NCBI RefSeq assembly: GCF_017814945.1 | Contig: NZ_JAGIPX010000022.1 | Span: 1-64,000 of the forward strand | DNA from: Paraburkholderia sp. LEh10 | Lineage (GTDB): Bacteria; Pseudomonadota; Gammaproteobacteria; Burkholderiales; Burkholderiaceae | Direction of reading: 5' to 3' | Length of the DNA: 64,000 nt | In this document: in pieces, positions 50,304 through 59,428 of the stretch | Numbering within the stretch: the stretch's first letter is position 1 | Layout of the letters: each line of letters begins with the position of its first letter | The notes under the pieces: generated by a model | Database searches by the model: none | What the model was told of the DNA's origin: nothing | What the model saw: only the letters and a program-made list of their open reading frames with translations | Made by a program: the position numbers and the translations under genes

Positions 50304-51721
50304 GCGACGCCTCGTGCCTGCGCCACGGGGCGCGCCGACAATGCGTCGAGCAGCTTCTGGTGCACGCCGCCAAAGCCGCCGTTGCTCATCACGAGCACCT
50401 GATCGCCGGGCTGCGCCGCAGCGACGACGGCGTTGACGAGCGCGTCGATGTCGTTGAAGGCCTGCGCCTTGTCGCCCATCGGCGCGAGCGCTTCGGCGAG
50501 GTTCCAGCCGAGCGCATCCTTGCCCGCCGGCGCGCCGTAGCCGAACACGAGGTCGGCGTCGGCGAGGCTCGACGGCAGTTGCGCCTTCATCACGCCGAGC
50601 TTCATCGTGTTCGAGCGCGGTTCGAGAACGGCCAGAATGCGCGTGCGCCCGCCGTTCGCGTCACGGCCGATGCGCGTGCGCAAGCCGGCGACCGTCGTCT
50701 GAATGGCGGTCGGATGATGCGCAAAGTCGTCGTAGACGGTCACGCCGTCGACGCTGCCGCGCACTTCCATGCGGCGCTTCACGTTGCGGAACGTCGACAG
50801 CGATTTCGCGGCCTGCGCGGGCGGCACACCGATATGACGCGCGGCGGCAATCGCAGCGATCGCGTTCATCCGGTTGTGCTCGCCCTGCACTTGCCAGTCG
50901 ACCACGCCGACGCGCTCTCCGCCGTGATAGACGGCGAAGCGCTCGTCGACCGCGACGCCGGCTTCAGCGGGCAGCGCCTGCCAGCCGCCTTCGACGCCAA
51001 AGCGCTCCACTTCGCTCCAGCAGCCGCGCGCGAGCACGCGGTCGAGCGCATCTTCGCGGCCGTTCGACACGATGCGGCCGATGCCCGGCACCGTGCGCAC
51101 GAGATGGTGAAATTGCGTTTCGATGGCCGCGAGATCGGGGAAGATGTCCGCATGATCGAACTCGAGGTTGTTCAGGATCGCCGTGCGGGGCCGGTAATGG
51201 ACGAACTTCGAGCGCTTGTCGAAGAACGCTGTGTCGTACTCGTCGGCTTCGATCACGAAGAAGCTCGAATCCGTGAGCCGCGCCGACACGCCGAAGTTCA
51301 GCGGCACGCCGCCGATCAGGAAGCCTGGGTTCATGCCCGCGTCTTCGAGAATCCACGTCAGCATCGACGTCGTGGTCGTCTTGCCGTGCGTGCCCGCCAC
51401 CGCCAGCACCCATTTGCCGTTGAGCACGTGCTCGCCCAGCCACTGCGGACCGGACGTGTACGGCAGGCCCTGGTTCAGGATGGCTTCCATCAGCGGATTG
51501 CCGCGCGTGACGACGTTGCCGACCACGAACAGATCGGGTTTCAGATCCAGCTGCTCGACGCCCCAGCCCTCGATCAGCCTGATGCCTTGCGCCTCGAGCT
51601 GGGTGCTCATCGGCGGATAGACGCCGGCGTCGCAACCCGTCACCGTATGACCGGCGTTGCGCGCGAGAACCGCGAGACCACCCATGAACGTGCCGCAGAT
51701 GCCGAGGATGTGAATGTGCAT
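50300..51721 (-). CDS. mpl: UDP-N-acetylmuramate:L-alanyl-gamma-D-glutamyl-meso-diaminopimelate ligase (Mpl)
   Basis: 473 residues. It rejoins recycled murein tripeptide to UDP-MurNAc, saving synthesis steps in peptidoglycan recycling. Mur-ligase features: MHIHILGICGTFMGGLAVLA at the N-terminus (Mpl-specific start), the ATP loop AVAGTHGKTTTTSMLTWILE, the FVIEADEYDTAFFDKRSKFV signature of Mpl and MurC, and DDFAHHPTAIQTTVAGLR. The ATG at 51721 gives this start; extra upstream codons are basic and unlike the family. It is divergent from the next gene. Confidence 0.95.
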   Translation of the reverse strand: MHIHILGICGTFMGGLAVLARNAGHTVTGCDAGVYPPMSTQLEAQGIRLIEGWGVEQLDLKPDLFVVGNVVTRGNPLMEAILNQGLPYTSGPQWLGEHVLNGKWVLAVAGTHGKTTTTSMLTWILEDAGMNPGFLIGGVPLNFGVSARLTDSSFFVIEADEYDTAFFDKRSKFVHYRPRTAILNNLEFDHADIFPDLAAIETQFHHLVRTVPGIGRIVSNGREDALDRVLARGCWSEVERFGVEGGWQALPAEAGVAVDERFAVYHGGERVGVVDWQVQGEHNRMNAIAAIAAARHIGVPPAQAAKSLSTFRNVKRRMEVRGSVDGVTVYDDFAHHPTAIQTTVAGLRTRIGRDANGGRTRILAVLEPRSNTMKLGVMKAQLPSSLADADLVFGYGAPAGKDALGWNLAEALAPMGDKAQAFNDIDALVNAVVAAAQPGDQVLVMSNGGFGGVHQKLLDALSARPVAQARGVA

Positions 51722-51955
51722 AAGCTGTCGCGCCGCAAGGCGAATTTTGCGTGGAAGGAGATGCGCGCGAAGGGCCGGAAAGTCCTCGCGCAAAGGACGC
51801 CTATTGTAACCGACGGCCCCGCCCGTTCCTGACCGCGTGTGCTTTTCCGAAGCGCCGCCCGCATCCGCCGGGGCCCGCCAGAACCCGCCTCAGGCCCGCC
51901 CGTCGCGACGCCGCGCGTAAAAGGGCTGTCAGACTTTCTCTAGTATGATTGACGG

Positions 51956-52609
51956 ATGGTCCGCAAATCACATTTCGATCCCCAGCGCGTACGCGAGGAA
52001 ATCGCGATTGCGGCTGCGAGAATGATCGCCGAAGACGGTCTCGATTACTCGACGGCCAAGCGCAAGGCTGCGCGTCAAGTCGTCGGGGAAACGCGCGTCG
52101 CGGGCGAATGGCTGCCGGATAACGACCAGATCGAGGAAGAAATCCGCGAATATCAGTCGCTGTTTCAGGGCGACAGCCAGCCAGCCGTGCTGCGCCGCCT
52201 GCGGGAAATCGCGCTGAACTGGATGCAGCAGCTCGCATCGTTCAACCCTTATTTGACAGGCGCGGTGCTGGGCGGGACGGCAGGCGAACATTCGGATATC
52301 CATCTGCAGGTGTTCTGCGACGATCCCAAGGAAGTCGCCATTCATCTGTTGAACGCTAATGTCCAGTATGACGTGTCCGAAACGCGGCACTTTGCGGGGC
52401 GCGGCTACGTCGAAACCTTGAGTTTCCTCTGGCGTCCCAGCAGCGAGGGGCAGGACGCCGAACCCGTGGGCATTCACGTCGCGCTATACGACACGGACGA
52501 CCTGCGCGGCGCCGTACGCGCCGACGCCCGCGGCCGGCTCGCGCGCGCCGATGCCCGGGCCGTCCAGGCACTGATTGACGAGAGCGACGCCGCGTCCTCA
52601 CCCAACTGA
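51956..52609 (+). CDS. Conserved uncharacterised protein with a nucleotidyltransferase-like motif
   Basis: 217 residues, no signal peptide or membrane helix. The first ~90 residues are helical and charged (KSHFDPQRVREEIAIAAARM; DGLDYSTAKRKAARQVVGE). The central stretch LTGAVLGGTAGEHSDIHLQV resembles the hG(G/S)-x-DhDh core of nucleotidyltransferases, but with His in place of the second Asp. A strand-rich end follows. Homologues in Burkholderiales are often mislabelled as a Mur ligase from the neighbouring mpl; it has no Mur-ligase motif. Function unknown. It is divergent from mpl and 23 bp upstream of the tlpA-like gene. Confidence 0.8.
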   Translation: MVRKSHFDPQRVREEIAIAAARMIAEDGLDYSTAKRKAARQVVGETRVAGEWLPDNDQIEEEIREYQSLFQGDSQPAVLRRLREIALNWMQQLASFNPYLTGAVLGGTAGEHSDIHLQVFCDDPKEVAIHLLNANVQYDVSETRHFAGRGYVETLSFLWRPSSEGQDAEPVGIHVALYDTDDLRGAVRADARGRLARADARAVQALIDESDAASSPN

Positions 52610-52632
52610 ATAGACTGAGATTCTCCCTATAT

Positions 52633-53181
52633 ATGAAGCGGATTCTGGTAATCGCGGCGGTGGCCGTCGTCGCGACGGCAGGCGGAGCGGTAGCGAGCCG
52701 CTGGTTCCTCGGCAGCAACGACCTCGCGGGCGTCGCGAACGCCGCGCCTGCCGACACCGGCAATGCCGTCAATCAGCTGTGGGCGGCGAGCGTAACGAAT
52801 CCCGACGGCAAACCCCAGTCGCTCGCGGGGTTCAAGGGACATCCCGTCGTCGTCAATTTCTGGGCGTCGTGGTGCGGGCCGTGTGTCGAGGAAATGCCGT
52901 CGCTGTCGCAACTGCACAAGGAATATTCAAAGAAGGGCATCGAGTTCGTCGGTCTGGGCGTCGATTCCGACAAGAACATCAAGGCCTTCCTGCAGAAGGT
53001 GCCCGTCGACTACCCGATTTTCGTCGCGGGCTTCGGCGGCGCCGACCTCGCGCGCGCGTTCGGCAACGACGCGGGTGGCTTGCCCTTCACCGTCGTAATT
53101 GACGCAAAAGGCGTCGTACGGTCGACAAAATTAGGCCAGATCAAACCCGACGAGCTGAAACGCACCCTCGATGCGCTATGA
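52633..53181 (+). CDS. TlpA/ResA-like thioredoxin-fold protein
   Basis: 182 residues with an N-terminal membrane anchor or signal (residues 1-25), so it acts in the periplasm. The thioredoxin core has VVVNFWASWCGPCVEEMPSL with Cys81 and Cys84, then IEFVGLGVDSDKNIKAFLQK and the cis-Pro loop GGLPFTVVIDAKG. TlpA/ResA proteins reduce disulfides in cytochrome c maturation or related targets. No cytochrome genes are nearby, so the client is unknown. Confidence 0.92.
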   Translation: MKRILVIAAVAVVATAGGAVASRWFLGSNDLAGVANAAPADTGNAVNQLWAASVTNPDGKPQSLAGFKGHPVVVNFWASWCGPCVEEMPSLSQLHKEYSKKGIEFVGLGVDSDKNIKAFLQKVPVDYPIFVAGFGGADLARAFGNDAGGLPFTVVIDAKGVVRSTKLGQIKPDELKRTLDAL

Positions 53182-53375
53182 CGTCGACAACTTATTGACG
53201 TTTAGTTGAGAACGTTTCGCCTCAGATTGCCCGACTTTGAGCCTGAAATGTCAGAAGTTCCGTCAGTTGCCATCATTCCGGACAGGGCGCGCAGCAATAC
53301 GCGCGTTCGAGAAACTAGACAAATTTCTCTAATCGGCGCTAAAGTGCGCCCAATTCCACGGAAAAAGAAGCGACC

Positions 53376-53840
53376 ATGACGCGACTGCTGGTTCTGCACG
53401 GGCCCAACCTCAATCTTCTCAGCACCCGGGAACCTGAGGTCTATGGCCGCGTCACGCTCCCGCAGATCGATCAGGCGCTGGCGGACCGCGCAGCGGATGC
53501 CGGCGTCGAACTGGCGACATTCCAGAGCAATCATGAAGGCGCGCTCGTCGATCGCATCCAATCCGCCCGAATAGAGAAGACCGACTTCATCCTGATCAAT
53601 CCCGCCGCCTACACGCATACGAGCGTGGCGATCCGGGACGCGCTGGCGGGCGTCGGCATCCCGTTCGTCGAGATTCATCTATCGAACGTGCATCGTCGAG
53701 AACCGTTCCGGCATCACTCGTATTTCTCCGACCAGGCGGAGGGCGTCATTTGCGGCCTCGGCTGGAAGGGCTATCTGTACGCACTCGAATATGCGCTCGA
53801 CCGTTTGTCCGCAGGGGCGGCCGGATCGTCGCGCAACTGA
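53376..53840 (+). CDS. aroQ: Type II 3-dehydroquinate dehydratase (AroQ)
   Basis: 154 residues, the short type II enzyme. It dehydrates 3-dehydroquinate to 3-dehydroshikimate. Motifs: LLVLHGPNLNLLSTREPEVY with the catalytic Tyr, QSNHEGALVDRIQ, LINPAAYTHTSVAIRDAL, and FVEIHLSNVHRREPFRHHSY with the catalytic His. The normally conserved Gly after NLL is Ser here. It precedes accB by 68 bp, a conserved order in many beta- and gammaproteobacteria. Confidence 0.96.
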   Translation: MTRLLVLHGPNLNLLSTREPEVYGRVTLPQIDQALADRAADAGVELATFQSNHEGALVDRIQSARIEKTDFILINPAAYTHTSVAIRDALAGVGIPFVEIHLSNVHRREPFRHHSYFSDQAEGVICGLGWKGYLYALEYALDRLSAGAAGSSRN

Positions 53841-53908
53841 CAACCCAAAACTCGAATTCGGCGCCGGCGGCATCCCGCCGGCGCTCCACGCATTGAAGGG
53901 GAAAGCCC

Positions 53909-54382
53909 ATGGATCTACGTAAACTGAAGACTCTGATCGACCTCGTCTCCGAGTCCGGCATTTCGGAACTCGAAGTGACCGAGGGCGAAGGCAAGGTGCG
54001 CATCGTCAAGAACGCACCGCCCGTTTACGTCCAGCAGCCCGGCAACTTCGCGCCGCAATTCTCCTCGACGGCCTCCGCACCCGCCGTCCATGCATCCGAG
54101 GCGCCCGCCGTCGCCGCACCGGCCACGCCCGCAGCGGCTGCGCCGCAAGGCCATGTCGTGACGTCGCCGATGGTCGGCACGTTCTACCGCGCGCCGTCGC
54201 CGGGCGCCGATCCATTCGTGCAGGTGGGCGACTCCGTCAAGGAAGGCCAGACGATCTGCATCATCGAAGCGATGAAGCTCCTGAACGAGATCGAATCGGA
54301 TCAGGCTGGCGTCATCAAGGAAATCCTCGTCGAGAACGGCCAGGCAGTCGAGTACGGCCAGCCGCTCTTCGTGATCGGCTAA
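53909..54382 (+). CDS. accB: Biotin carboxyl carrier protein of acetyl-CoA carboxylase (AccB)
   Basis: 157 residues. It carries biotin between the carboxylase and transferase of acetyl-CoA carboxylase, the first step of fatty-acid synthesis. The N-terminal LRKLKTLIDLVSESGISELE is typical. An Ala/Pro linker (about 58-80) leads to the biotinyl domain with SPMVGTFYRAPSPGADPFVQ and the biotin-attachment Lys123 in IIEAMKLLNEI. GAAGGGGAAA precedes the ATG. Confidence 0.97.
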   Translation: MDLRKLKTLIDLVSESGISELEVTEGEGKVRIVKNAPPVYVQQPGNFAPQFSSTASAPAVHASEAPAVAAPATPAAAAPQGHVVTSPMVGTFYRAPSPGADPFVQVGDSVKEGQTICIIEAMKLLNEIESDQAGVIKEILVENGQAVEYGQPLFVIG

Positions 54383-54410
54383 GACGGCGCTCGTTAGCCG
54401 CTCGCTATCC

Positions 54411-54435
54411 GCGCGCCCTCCTTCTTCGGGCGCGC
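54411..54435. other. GC-rich hairpin between accB and accC
   Basis: GCGCGCCC pairs with GGGCGCGC around a ~9-base loop with no T run. It may stabilise the accB message end or set the accB/accC ratio without full termination. Confidence 0.55.
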
Positions 54436-54515
54436 CACCGATCCTCTGAGGCCGCCGGGTATCTGGAAGCACTGCGCAACCGGCCCGCGGCCCATTGATG
54501 AGTCGAATATCCGCT

Positions 54516-55883
54516 ATGTTTGAAAAAATCCTCATTGCCAATCGTGGCGAAATCGCGCTCCGGATTCAGCGTGCGTGCCGCGAACTCGGCGTCAAGACGG
54601 TCGTCGTCTATTCGGAAGCCGACAAGGAAGCGAAATACGTGAAGCTCGCCGACGAGGCGGTCTGTATCGGACCGGCTCCGTCGAATCTTAGCTATCTGAA
54701 CATGCCCGCGCTGATCAGCGCGGCAGAAGTCACGGACGCCGAAGCGATCCACCCCGGCTACGGCTTCCTGTCGGAAAACGCGGACTTCGCGGAGCGCGTC
54801 GAGCAATCGGGCTTCGTGTTCATCGGCCCGCGTCCCGACACGATCCGCATGATGGGCGACAAGGTCACCGCGAAGCAGACGATGATCAAGACGGGCGTGC
54901 CTTGCGTGCCCGGTTCGGAAGGCGCGTTGCCGGAAGATCCGAAGGAGATCGTGAAGATCGCGCGCTCGATCGGCTACCCCGTCATCATCAAGGCGGCAGG
55001 CGGCGGCGGCGGCCGCGGCATGCGCGTCGTGCACACGGAAGCAGCGCTCGTCAATGCCGTCAACATGACGCGCGAAGAGGCCGGCCGTGCGTTCGGCAAC
55101 CCGCAGGTCTACATGGAGAAGTACCTGGAGAACCCGCGCCACATCGAAATCCAGGTGCTCGCCGATTCGTTCAAGAACGCACTTTGGCTCGGCGAGCGCG
55201 ACTGCTCGATGCAGCGCCGCCACCAGAAGGTGATCGAGGAAGCGCCCGCGCCCGGCATCGCGCGCCGGCTGATCGAGCGCATCGGCGACCGCTGCGCGGA
55301 TGCGTGCAAAAAGATGGGCTATCTCGGCGCGGGCACGTTCGAGTTCCTGTATGAAAACGGCGAGTTCTACTTCATCGAAATGAACACGCGCGTGCAGGTC
55401 GAGCACCCCGTCACGGAACTGATCACGGGCATCGATATCGTTCAGGAACAGATCCGCATCGCCGCCGGCGAGAAGCTCGCCATCCGCCAGCGCGACATCC
55501 AGTTCCGCGGACATGCGATCGAATGCCGTATCAACGCCGAAGATCCGTTCAAGTTCACTCCGTCACCGGGGCGTCTTACGTCATGGCATATGCCGGGCGG
55601 TCCCGGTATTCGCGTCGATTCGCATGCATACAACGGCTATTTCGTACCGCCGAACTATGATTCGATGATCGGCAAGCTGATCGCTTACGGCGCAACACGC
55701 GAACAGGCGATCAGGCGGATGCGCATCGCGTTGTCGGAGATGGTGGTCGAAGGCATTCAGACCAACATTCCGCTGCATCGCGAGCTGATGCTCGACGCGA
55801 AGTTCGTCGAGGGCGGCACGAGCATCCATTACCTCGAAAACCGGCTGGCTGCGAAGCAGCAGGTCGCACCGGAAGAAGCGTAA
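54516..55883 (+). CDS. accC: Acetyl-CoA carboxylase biotin carboxylase subunit (AccC)
   Basis: 455 residues. It carboxylates the biotin of AccB with bicarbonate and ATP. Signatures: FEKILIANRGEIALRIQRAC, EAIHPGYGFLSENADFAE, the ATP-grasp Gly loop IIKAAGGGGGRGMRVV, RDCSMQRRHQKVIEEAPAPG, EFYFIEMNTRVQVEHPVTE and RINAEDP. The ATG at 54516 gives the family start MFEKILIANRG; in-frame TTG and ATG codons a few residues earlier are less likely. It is 133 bp after accB and 3 bp before prmA. Confidence 0.97.
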   Translation: MFEKILIANRGEIALRIQRACRELGVKTVVVYSEADKEAKYVKLADEAVCIGPAPSNLSYLNMPALISAAEVTDAEAIHPGYGFLSENADFAERVEQSGFVFIGPRPDTIRMMGDKVTAKQTMIKTGVPCVPGSEGALPEDPKEIVKIARSIGYPVIIKAAGGGGGRGMRVVHTEAALVNAVNMTREEAGRAFGNPQVYMEKYLENPRHIEIQVLADSFKNALWLGERDCSMQRRHQKVIEEAPAPGIARRLIERIGDRCADACKKMGYLGAGTFEFLYENGEFYFIEMNTRVQVEHPVTELITGIDIVQEQIRIAAGEKLAIRQRDIQFRGHAIECRINAEDPFKFTPSPGRLTSWHMPGGPGIRVDSHAYNGYFVPPNYDSMIGKLIAYGATREQAIRRMRIALSEMVVEGIQTNIPLHRELMLDAKFVEGGTSIHYLENRLAAKQQVAPEEA

Positions 55884-55886
55884 GCG

Positions 55887-56789
55887 ATGAGCTACCGGGA
55901 ACTGGTCGTCGAACTCGCGCGCGAGCACGCCGAGGCGTTGTCGGATGCGCTGCTCGAACTCGGCGCGCTGTCGGTGTCCGTCGAAGATGCGGACGCCGAT
56001 ACGCCCGACGAGCAGCCGCTGTTCGGCGAGCCCGGCCTCACGCCGGAACGTACCGCGTGGACGCATTCGCGGGTGATCGCGTTGCTGGCGCCCGAACACG
56101 AGCCGGCCGTGCTGCTCGCGGCCGCCGCGAACGAGCTCGGCCTCGCCGGCACGCCGTCGTTCAGCGTGCGCGAGGTCGAAGAACAGGACTGGGTGCGCCT
56201 CACGCAATCCCAGTTTGATCCGATTCCGATCGGCGAACGCATCTGGGTCGTGCCGTCGTGGCATGACGCGCCTGATCCGAACGCGCTCGTGCTCGAACTC
56301 GATCCGGGCCTGGCATTCGGCACGGGCAGCCACCCGACGACACGCCTTTGCATGGAGTGGCTCGAACAGAACGTGAAGGAAGGCGAGTCGGTGCTCGACT
56401 ATGGCTGCGGCTCGGGCATCCTCGCGATTCTCGCGAAGAAGTGCGGCGCGAACCCCGTCGTCGGCATCGACATCGATCCGCAAGCAGTTGAGTCCGCGCG
56501 CCATAACAGCGAGCGCAACCGCGCCGAGGTCACGTACGGCCTGCCCGACGATTGCCCCGCGGGCGAGTTCGATATCGTCGTCGCGAACATCCTGTCGAAC
56601 CCGTTGAAGCTGATGGCGTCCATGCTGTCGTCGAAGGTGAAGCCGGGCGGGCGCATCGCGCTGTCGGGCATTCTCGCGCGGCAGGCGGACGAAGTGGCGC
56701 GCGTCTATCAGGAATGGATCGATATCGCGGTGTGGCGCGAACACGAAGGTTGGGTATGCCTTGCGGGTGTGCGACGCGAAAGCAATTAG
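55887..56789 (+). CDS. prmA: Ribosomal protein L11 methyltransferase (PrmA)
   Basis: 300 residues. It trimethylates several amino groups of ribosomal protein L11 with S-adenosylmethionine. The N-terminal substrate-recognition domain starts YRELVVELAREHAEALSDAL. The linker has EEQDWVRLTQSQFDPI. The catalytic part has LDPGLAFGTGSHPTTRLCM, the SAM loop SVLDYGCGSGILAILAKKCG, and VVANILSNPLKLMASML. Starting 3 bp after accC, it belongs to the same operon. Confidence 0.96.
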   Translation: MSYRELVVELAREHAEALSDALLELGALSVSVEDADADTPDEQPLFGEPGLTPERTAWTHSRVIALLAPEHEPAVLLAAAANELGLAGTPSFSVREVEEQDWVRLTQSQFDPIPIGERIWVVPSWHDAPDPNALVLELDPGLAFGTGSHPTTRLCMEWLEQNVKEGESVLDYGCGSGILAILAKKCGANPVVGIDIDPQAVESARHNSERNRAEVTYGLPDDCPAGEFDIVVANILSNPLKLMASMLSSKVKPGGRIALSGILARQADEVARVYQEWIDIAVWREHEGWVCLAGVRRESN

Positions 56790-56849
56790 AATAAGGCATA
56801 TTTGTTTGCTTCCGGCCCTTTAAACGGCTAACCGGTCATTCGGCTCGAT

Positions 56850-58724
56850 ATGCTTCTAGCAACACGCTGTCCCTTCTGCGAAACCGTCTTCAGACTCCTG
56901 CCGGAACAGCTCACGCTGCGCCGCGGACTCGTGCGTTGCGGCCATTGTCGCGAAGTATTCGATGCATCGAGCAGCCTGTTCGACGTCAGCGACGGCACGA
57001 GCCTCGACAAGGCGAGGCCCGTGACGATCGACGACGTGACGGCGCACACGCTCGAAATGACCGCGAGCGGCGGCCACGCAACGGCGCGTGAAACGAAACC
57101 CGCTGCCGACGCGCGGCCTGCACCTGATGTACGTGCTGATGTACGTGCTGCTGTCCCTCCTGGCGCCGCCGCGCACGGCGCTGAGCCTGTCGTCGAACAA
57201 GCAGATGCACAACCCGCCGCAACGGCGGCGCCGTCGCTCGAACGAGAGCCACACGAGCACGCAACCGAGCCGGCCGTGAGCGCCGAAGGCGCGCATCCAG
57301 CAGAAGCGCTTTCGCAACAGCACACGGCGGGGCAATCCGCGCAGCCGTCCGTCGAAGCTGAATCGATACCTGTTGCACCCGGCACGGTCCCTCCCGTCGA
57401 GCCGTCGCGCGAACACGTCGACGATCGAGGCACATCATCGCAAGGCTCACCCGATTTCCGCGCCGAAGCATGGAACCCGTGGGCACCCGCGCCCGATGCG
57501 TCGATCGACAGGCGCATCCGCCATGACGCATCGTCGATCCCCGTCAATCCCGTCACGATTCCGCGTTCTGCGCAGCCGCCTCTGACGCTCGAACTCACCG
57601 ACTCGCAGCCGCTGAACGACGGGCAGGCGACCGCGCACACGTCAGCCGTGCCGCGCGGTGAAGCGCAAGTGGAACGGGAGGCCGCAGCGCAAGGCGAGGC
57701 AGCCGCAGAACCGCCGGAGTCGCCACAGGCCGCACCGAAGACCGAACAGCCGGCGGCAGCGCAAGGCGAGCACAAGGTCGAGCCGAGATTCGACGCGATG
57801 CGCGAGCGCGTGCTCGACCAGCAAGTCGAAGAACCGCCGACGCACAGGTGGCGCAAGGCTGAGGCTGAGCCCTCGCCCGAATCGACGCAAGCCCGCCGCG
57901 CCCAGACCGCGAACGAGCCGAAGTCCGAGCCCGCATCGCCGCTGAACGAGCCGCGGCACGAAACGCGGCACGAGCCGCCTCGTGATGGACCGCAAACGTC
58001 CGCCGGCGACGACCACACGTTCACGCCGTCCGCTGAACACGGCCGCGGCCGGGAGCCGTACTTCGGCGCGCCGTCGGGCGACGCCGATTTCGAGCCGCGC
58101 TTCGGCGCAACCGCGCACGAACCCTATGGCGCGCCGTTCGGCGGTGACTCGGGGGCACCCTTCGGCGGGCCATTCGCGGCCGCACCCGACGGCGGCGACG
58201 ATGCATTCGCCGTCACCCGCGAACCGCGCGAGCCGGAATCGACGCGCGTCGCGTGGCAGATCGCCGGCGGTATCGCGGCGGCCCTGCTGGGCGCTTTGCT
58301 GCTCGTGCAACTCGCATGGTGGCAGCGCGAATCGGTGATGGTCGCGTGGCCCGACTCGCAGTCGCTATTCGTGAAGGCGTGCTCGCACCTCGGCTGCAAG
58401 ATCGAACCGCCGCGCGACATTGACGGCCTGCTGGTCGAACCCTCGGATCTGCGGCAGATCGACGGCCCGCACAAGCTCGAACTGAAGATGCCGCTGCGCA
58501 ACCGATTCGATCTCGCGCTCGCGTATCCCGCCGTCGAACTGACGCTGCTCGACGAGAACAACAACATCGCCGTGCGGCGCGTATTGTGGCCGCAAGACTA
58601 TGTGAAGCCAGGCACGCCGATCGCGGCGGGCCTGCCCGCACGCACGACGCAGACGATGATCGTGCGCCTCGATACGGGTGACGCCGTCGCCTCCAATTTC
58701 CGCGTGCAGATCTTCTATCCGTGA
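56850..58724 (+). CDS. Zinc-ribbon membrane protein with DUF3426 domain
   Basis: 624 residues. An N-terminal MJ0042-type zinc ribbon (Cys7, Cys10, Cys30, Cys33: RCPFC, RCGHC) is followed by LRRGLVRCGHCREVFDASSS. A very long Pro/Ala/Glu/Arg-rich disordered linker spans about 60-460. One membrane helix follows (VAWQIAGGIAAALLGALLLV). The C-terminal DUF3426 domain contains FVKACSHLGCKIEPPRDIDG and NRFDLALAYPAVELTLLDEN. The family is widespread in beta-proteobacteria beside prmA or accC; function unknown, possibly linking a cytoplasmic zinc ribbon to a periplasmic domain. Linker length should vary between strains. Confidence 0.86.
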   Translation: MLLATRCPFCETVFRLLPEQLTLRRGLVRCGHCREVFDASSSLFDVSDGTSLDKARPVTIDDVTAHTLEMTASGGHATARETKPAADARPAPDVRADVRAAVPPGAAAHGAEPVVEQADAQPAATAAPSLEREPHEHATEPAVSAEGAHPAEALSQQHTAGQSAQPSVEAESIPVAPGTVPPVEPSREHVDDRGTSSQGSPDFRAEAWNPWAPAPDASIDRRIRHDASSIPVNPVTIPRSAQPPLTLELTDSQPLNDGQATAHTSAVPRGEAQVEREAAAQGEAAAEPPESPQAAPKTEQPAAAQGEHKVEPRFDAMRERVLDQQVEEPPTHRWRKAEAEPSPESTQARRAQTANEPKSEPASPLNEPRHETRHEPPRDGPQTSAGDDHTFTPSAEHGRGREPYFGAPSGDADFEPRFGATAHEPYGAPFGGDSGAPFGGPFAAAPDGGDDAFAVTREPREPESTRVAWQIAGGIAAALLGALLLVQLAWWQRESVMVAWPDSQSLFVKACSHLGCKIEPPRDIDGLLVEPSDLRQIDGPHKLELKMPLRNRFDLALAYPAVELTLLDENNNIAVRRVLWPQDYVKPGTPIAAGLPARTTQTMIVRLDTGDAVASNFRVQIFYP

Positions 58725-58817
58725 CAGGCAGGTCTGCGGCGCGAGCTGGTTTCCCGCGCGTCCGGCACGAATCGGGCGCGTATCCCGTCAATCCCTGACG
58801 AATCTTCGGAGCACAAC

Positions 58818-59318
58818 ATGAGTCAAGTTACGCTGGGTGGCAACCCGATTGAAGTCGCTGGCACGTTTCCGGCTGTCGGTCAGAAGGCGCCCGCCTTTTC
58901 GCTCGTCGGCAAGGATCTGAAGCCGCTCACGCTCGCCGACTTCGCCGGCAAGCGCAAAGTGCTGAACATCGTCCCGAGCCTCGATACGCCGACCTGTGCA
59001 ACCTCCACACGCAAGTTCAACGAAGCCGCTGCCAAGCTGAACAACACGGCCGTGATCGTCGTGTCGGGCGACCTGCCGTTCGCGGCGTCGCGCTTCTGCA
59101 CGACGGAAGGCATCGAGAACGTCGTGACGGCATCGACGTTCCGTGGTCATGAGTTCGCGCAAGCGTACGGCGTCGACGTGACGAGCGGCCCGCTGACGGG
59201 TCTGACGGCGCGCGCCGTCGTCGTCATCGATGAAAACGACAAGGTCGTGCACGCCGAACTCGTCGGCGAAATCAAGAACGAGCCGAACTACGACGCAGCG
59301 CTCGCCGCGCTGAAGTAA
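58818..59318 (+). CDS. tpx: Thiol peroxidase (Tpx)
   Basis: 166 residues, normal length. An atypical 2-Cys peroxiredoxin that reduces hydrogen peroxide and organic peroxides, recycled by thioredoxin. The peroxidatic Cys60 is in PSLDTPTCATSTRKF and the resolving Cys94 in AASRFCTTEGIENV. The N-terminus MSQVTLGGNPIEVAG is typical. The product may act at the inner membrane or in the cytoplasm; no signal peptide is present. Confidence 0.96.
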   Translation: MSQVTLGGNPIEVAGTFPAVGQKAPAFSLVGKDLKPLTLADFAGKRKVLNIVPSLDTPTCATSTRKFNEAAAKLNNTAVIVVSGDLPFAASRFCTTEGIENVVTASTFRGHEFAQAYGVDVTSGPLTGLTARAVVVIDENDKVVHAELVGEIKNEPNYDAALAALK

Positions 59319-59338
59319 GCTTCACTCTTGCGTCGAAC

Positions 59339-59374
59339 CAGCGCCGCGCCCGCATCGTTTCGGGCGCGGCGCTG
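59339..59374 (+). terminator. Hairpin, probable terminator of tpx
   Basis: Stem CAGCGCCGCGCCCG with CGGGCGCGGCGCTG (14 bp, perfect) around an 8-base loop. The T-rich stretch comes only ~25 bases later, so it is a weaker intrinsic terminator than others in the window. Confidence 0.6.
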
Positions 59375-59428
59375 TCACATCGTCGCCCCCCTTTTCTCTC
59401 CGACCGACACTTAATAGGAACGCTCGCC

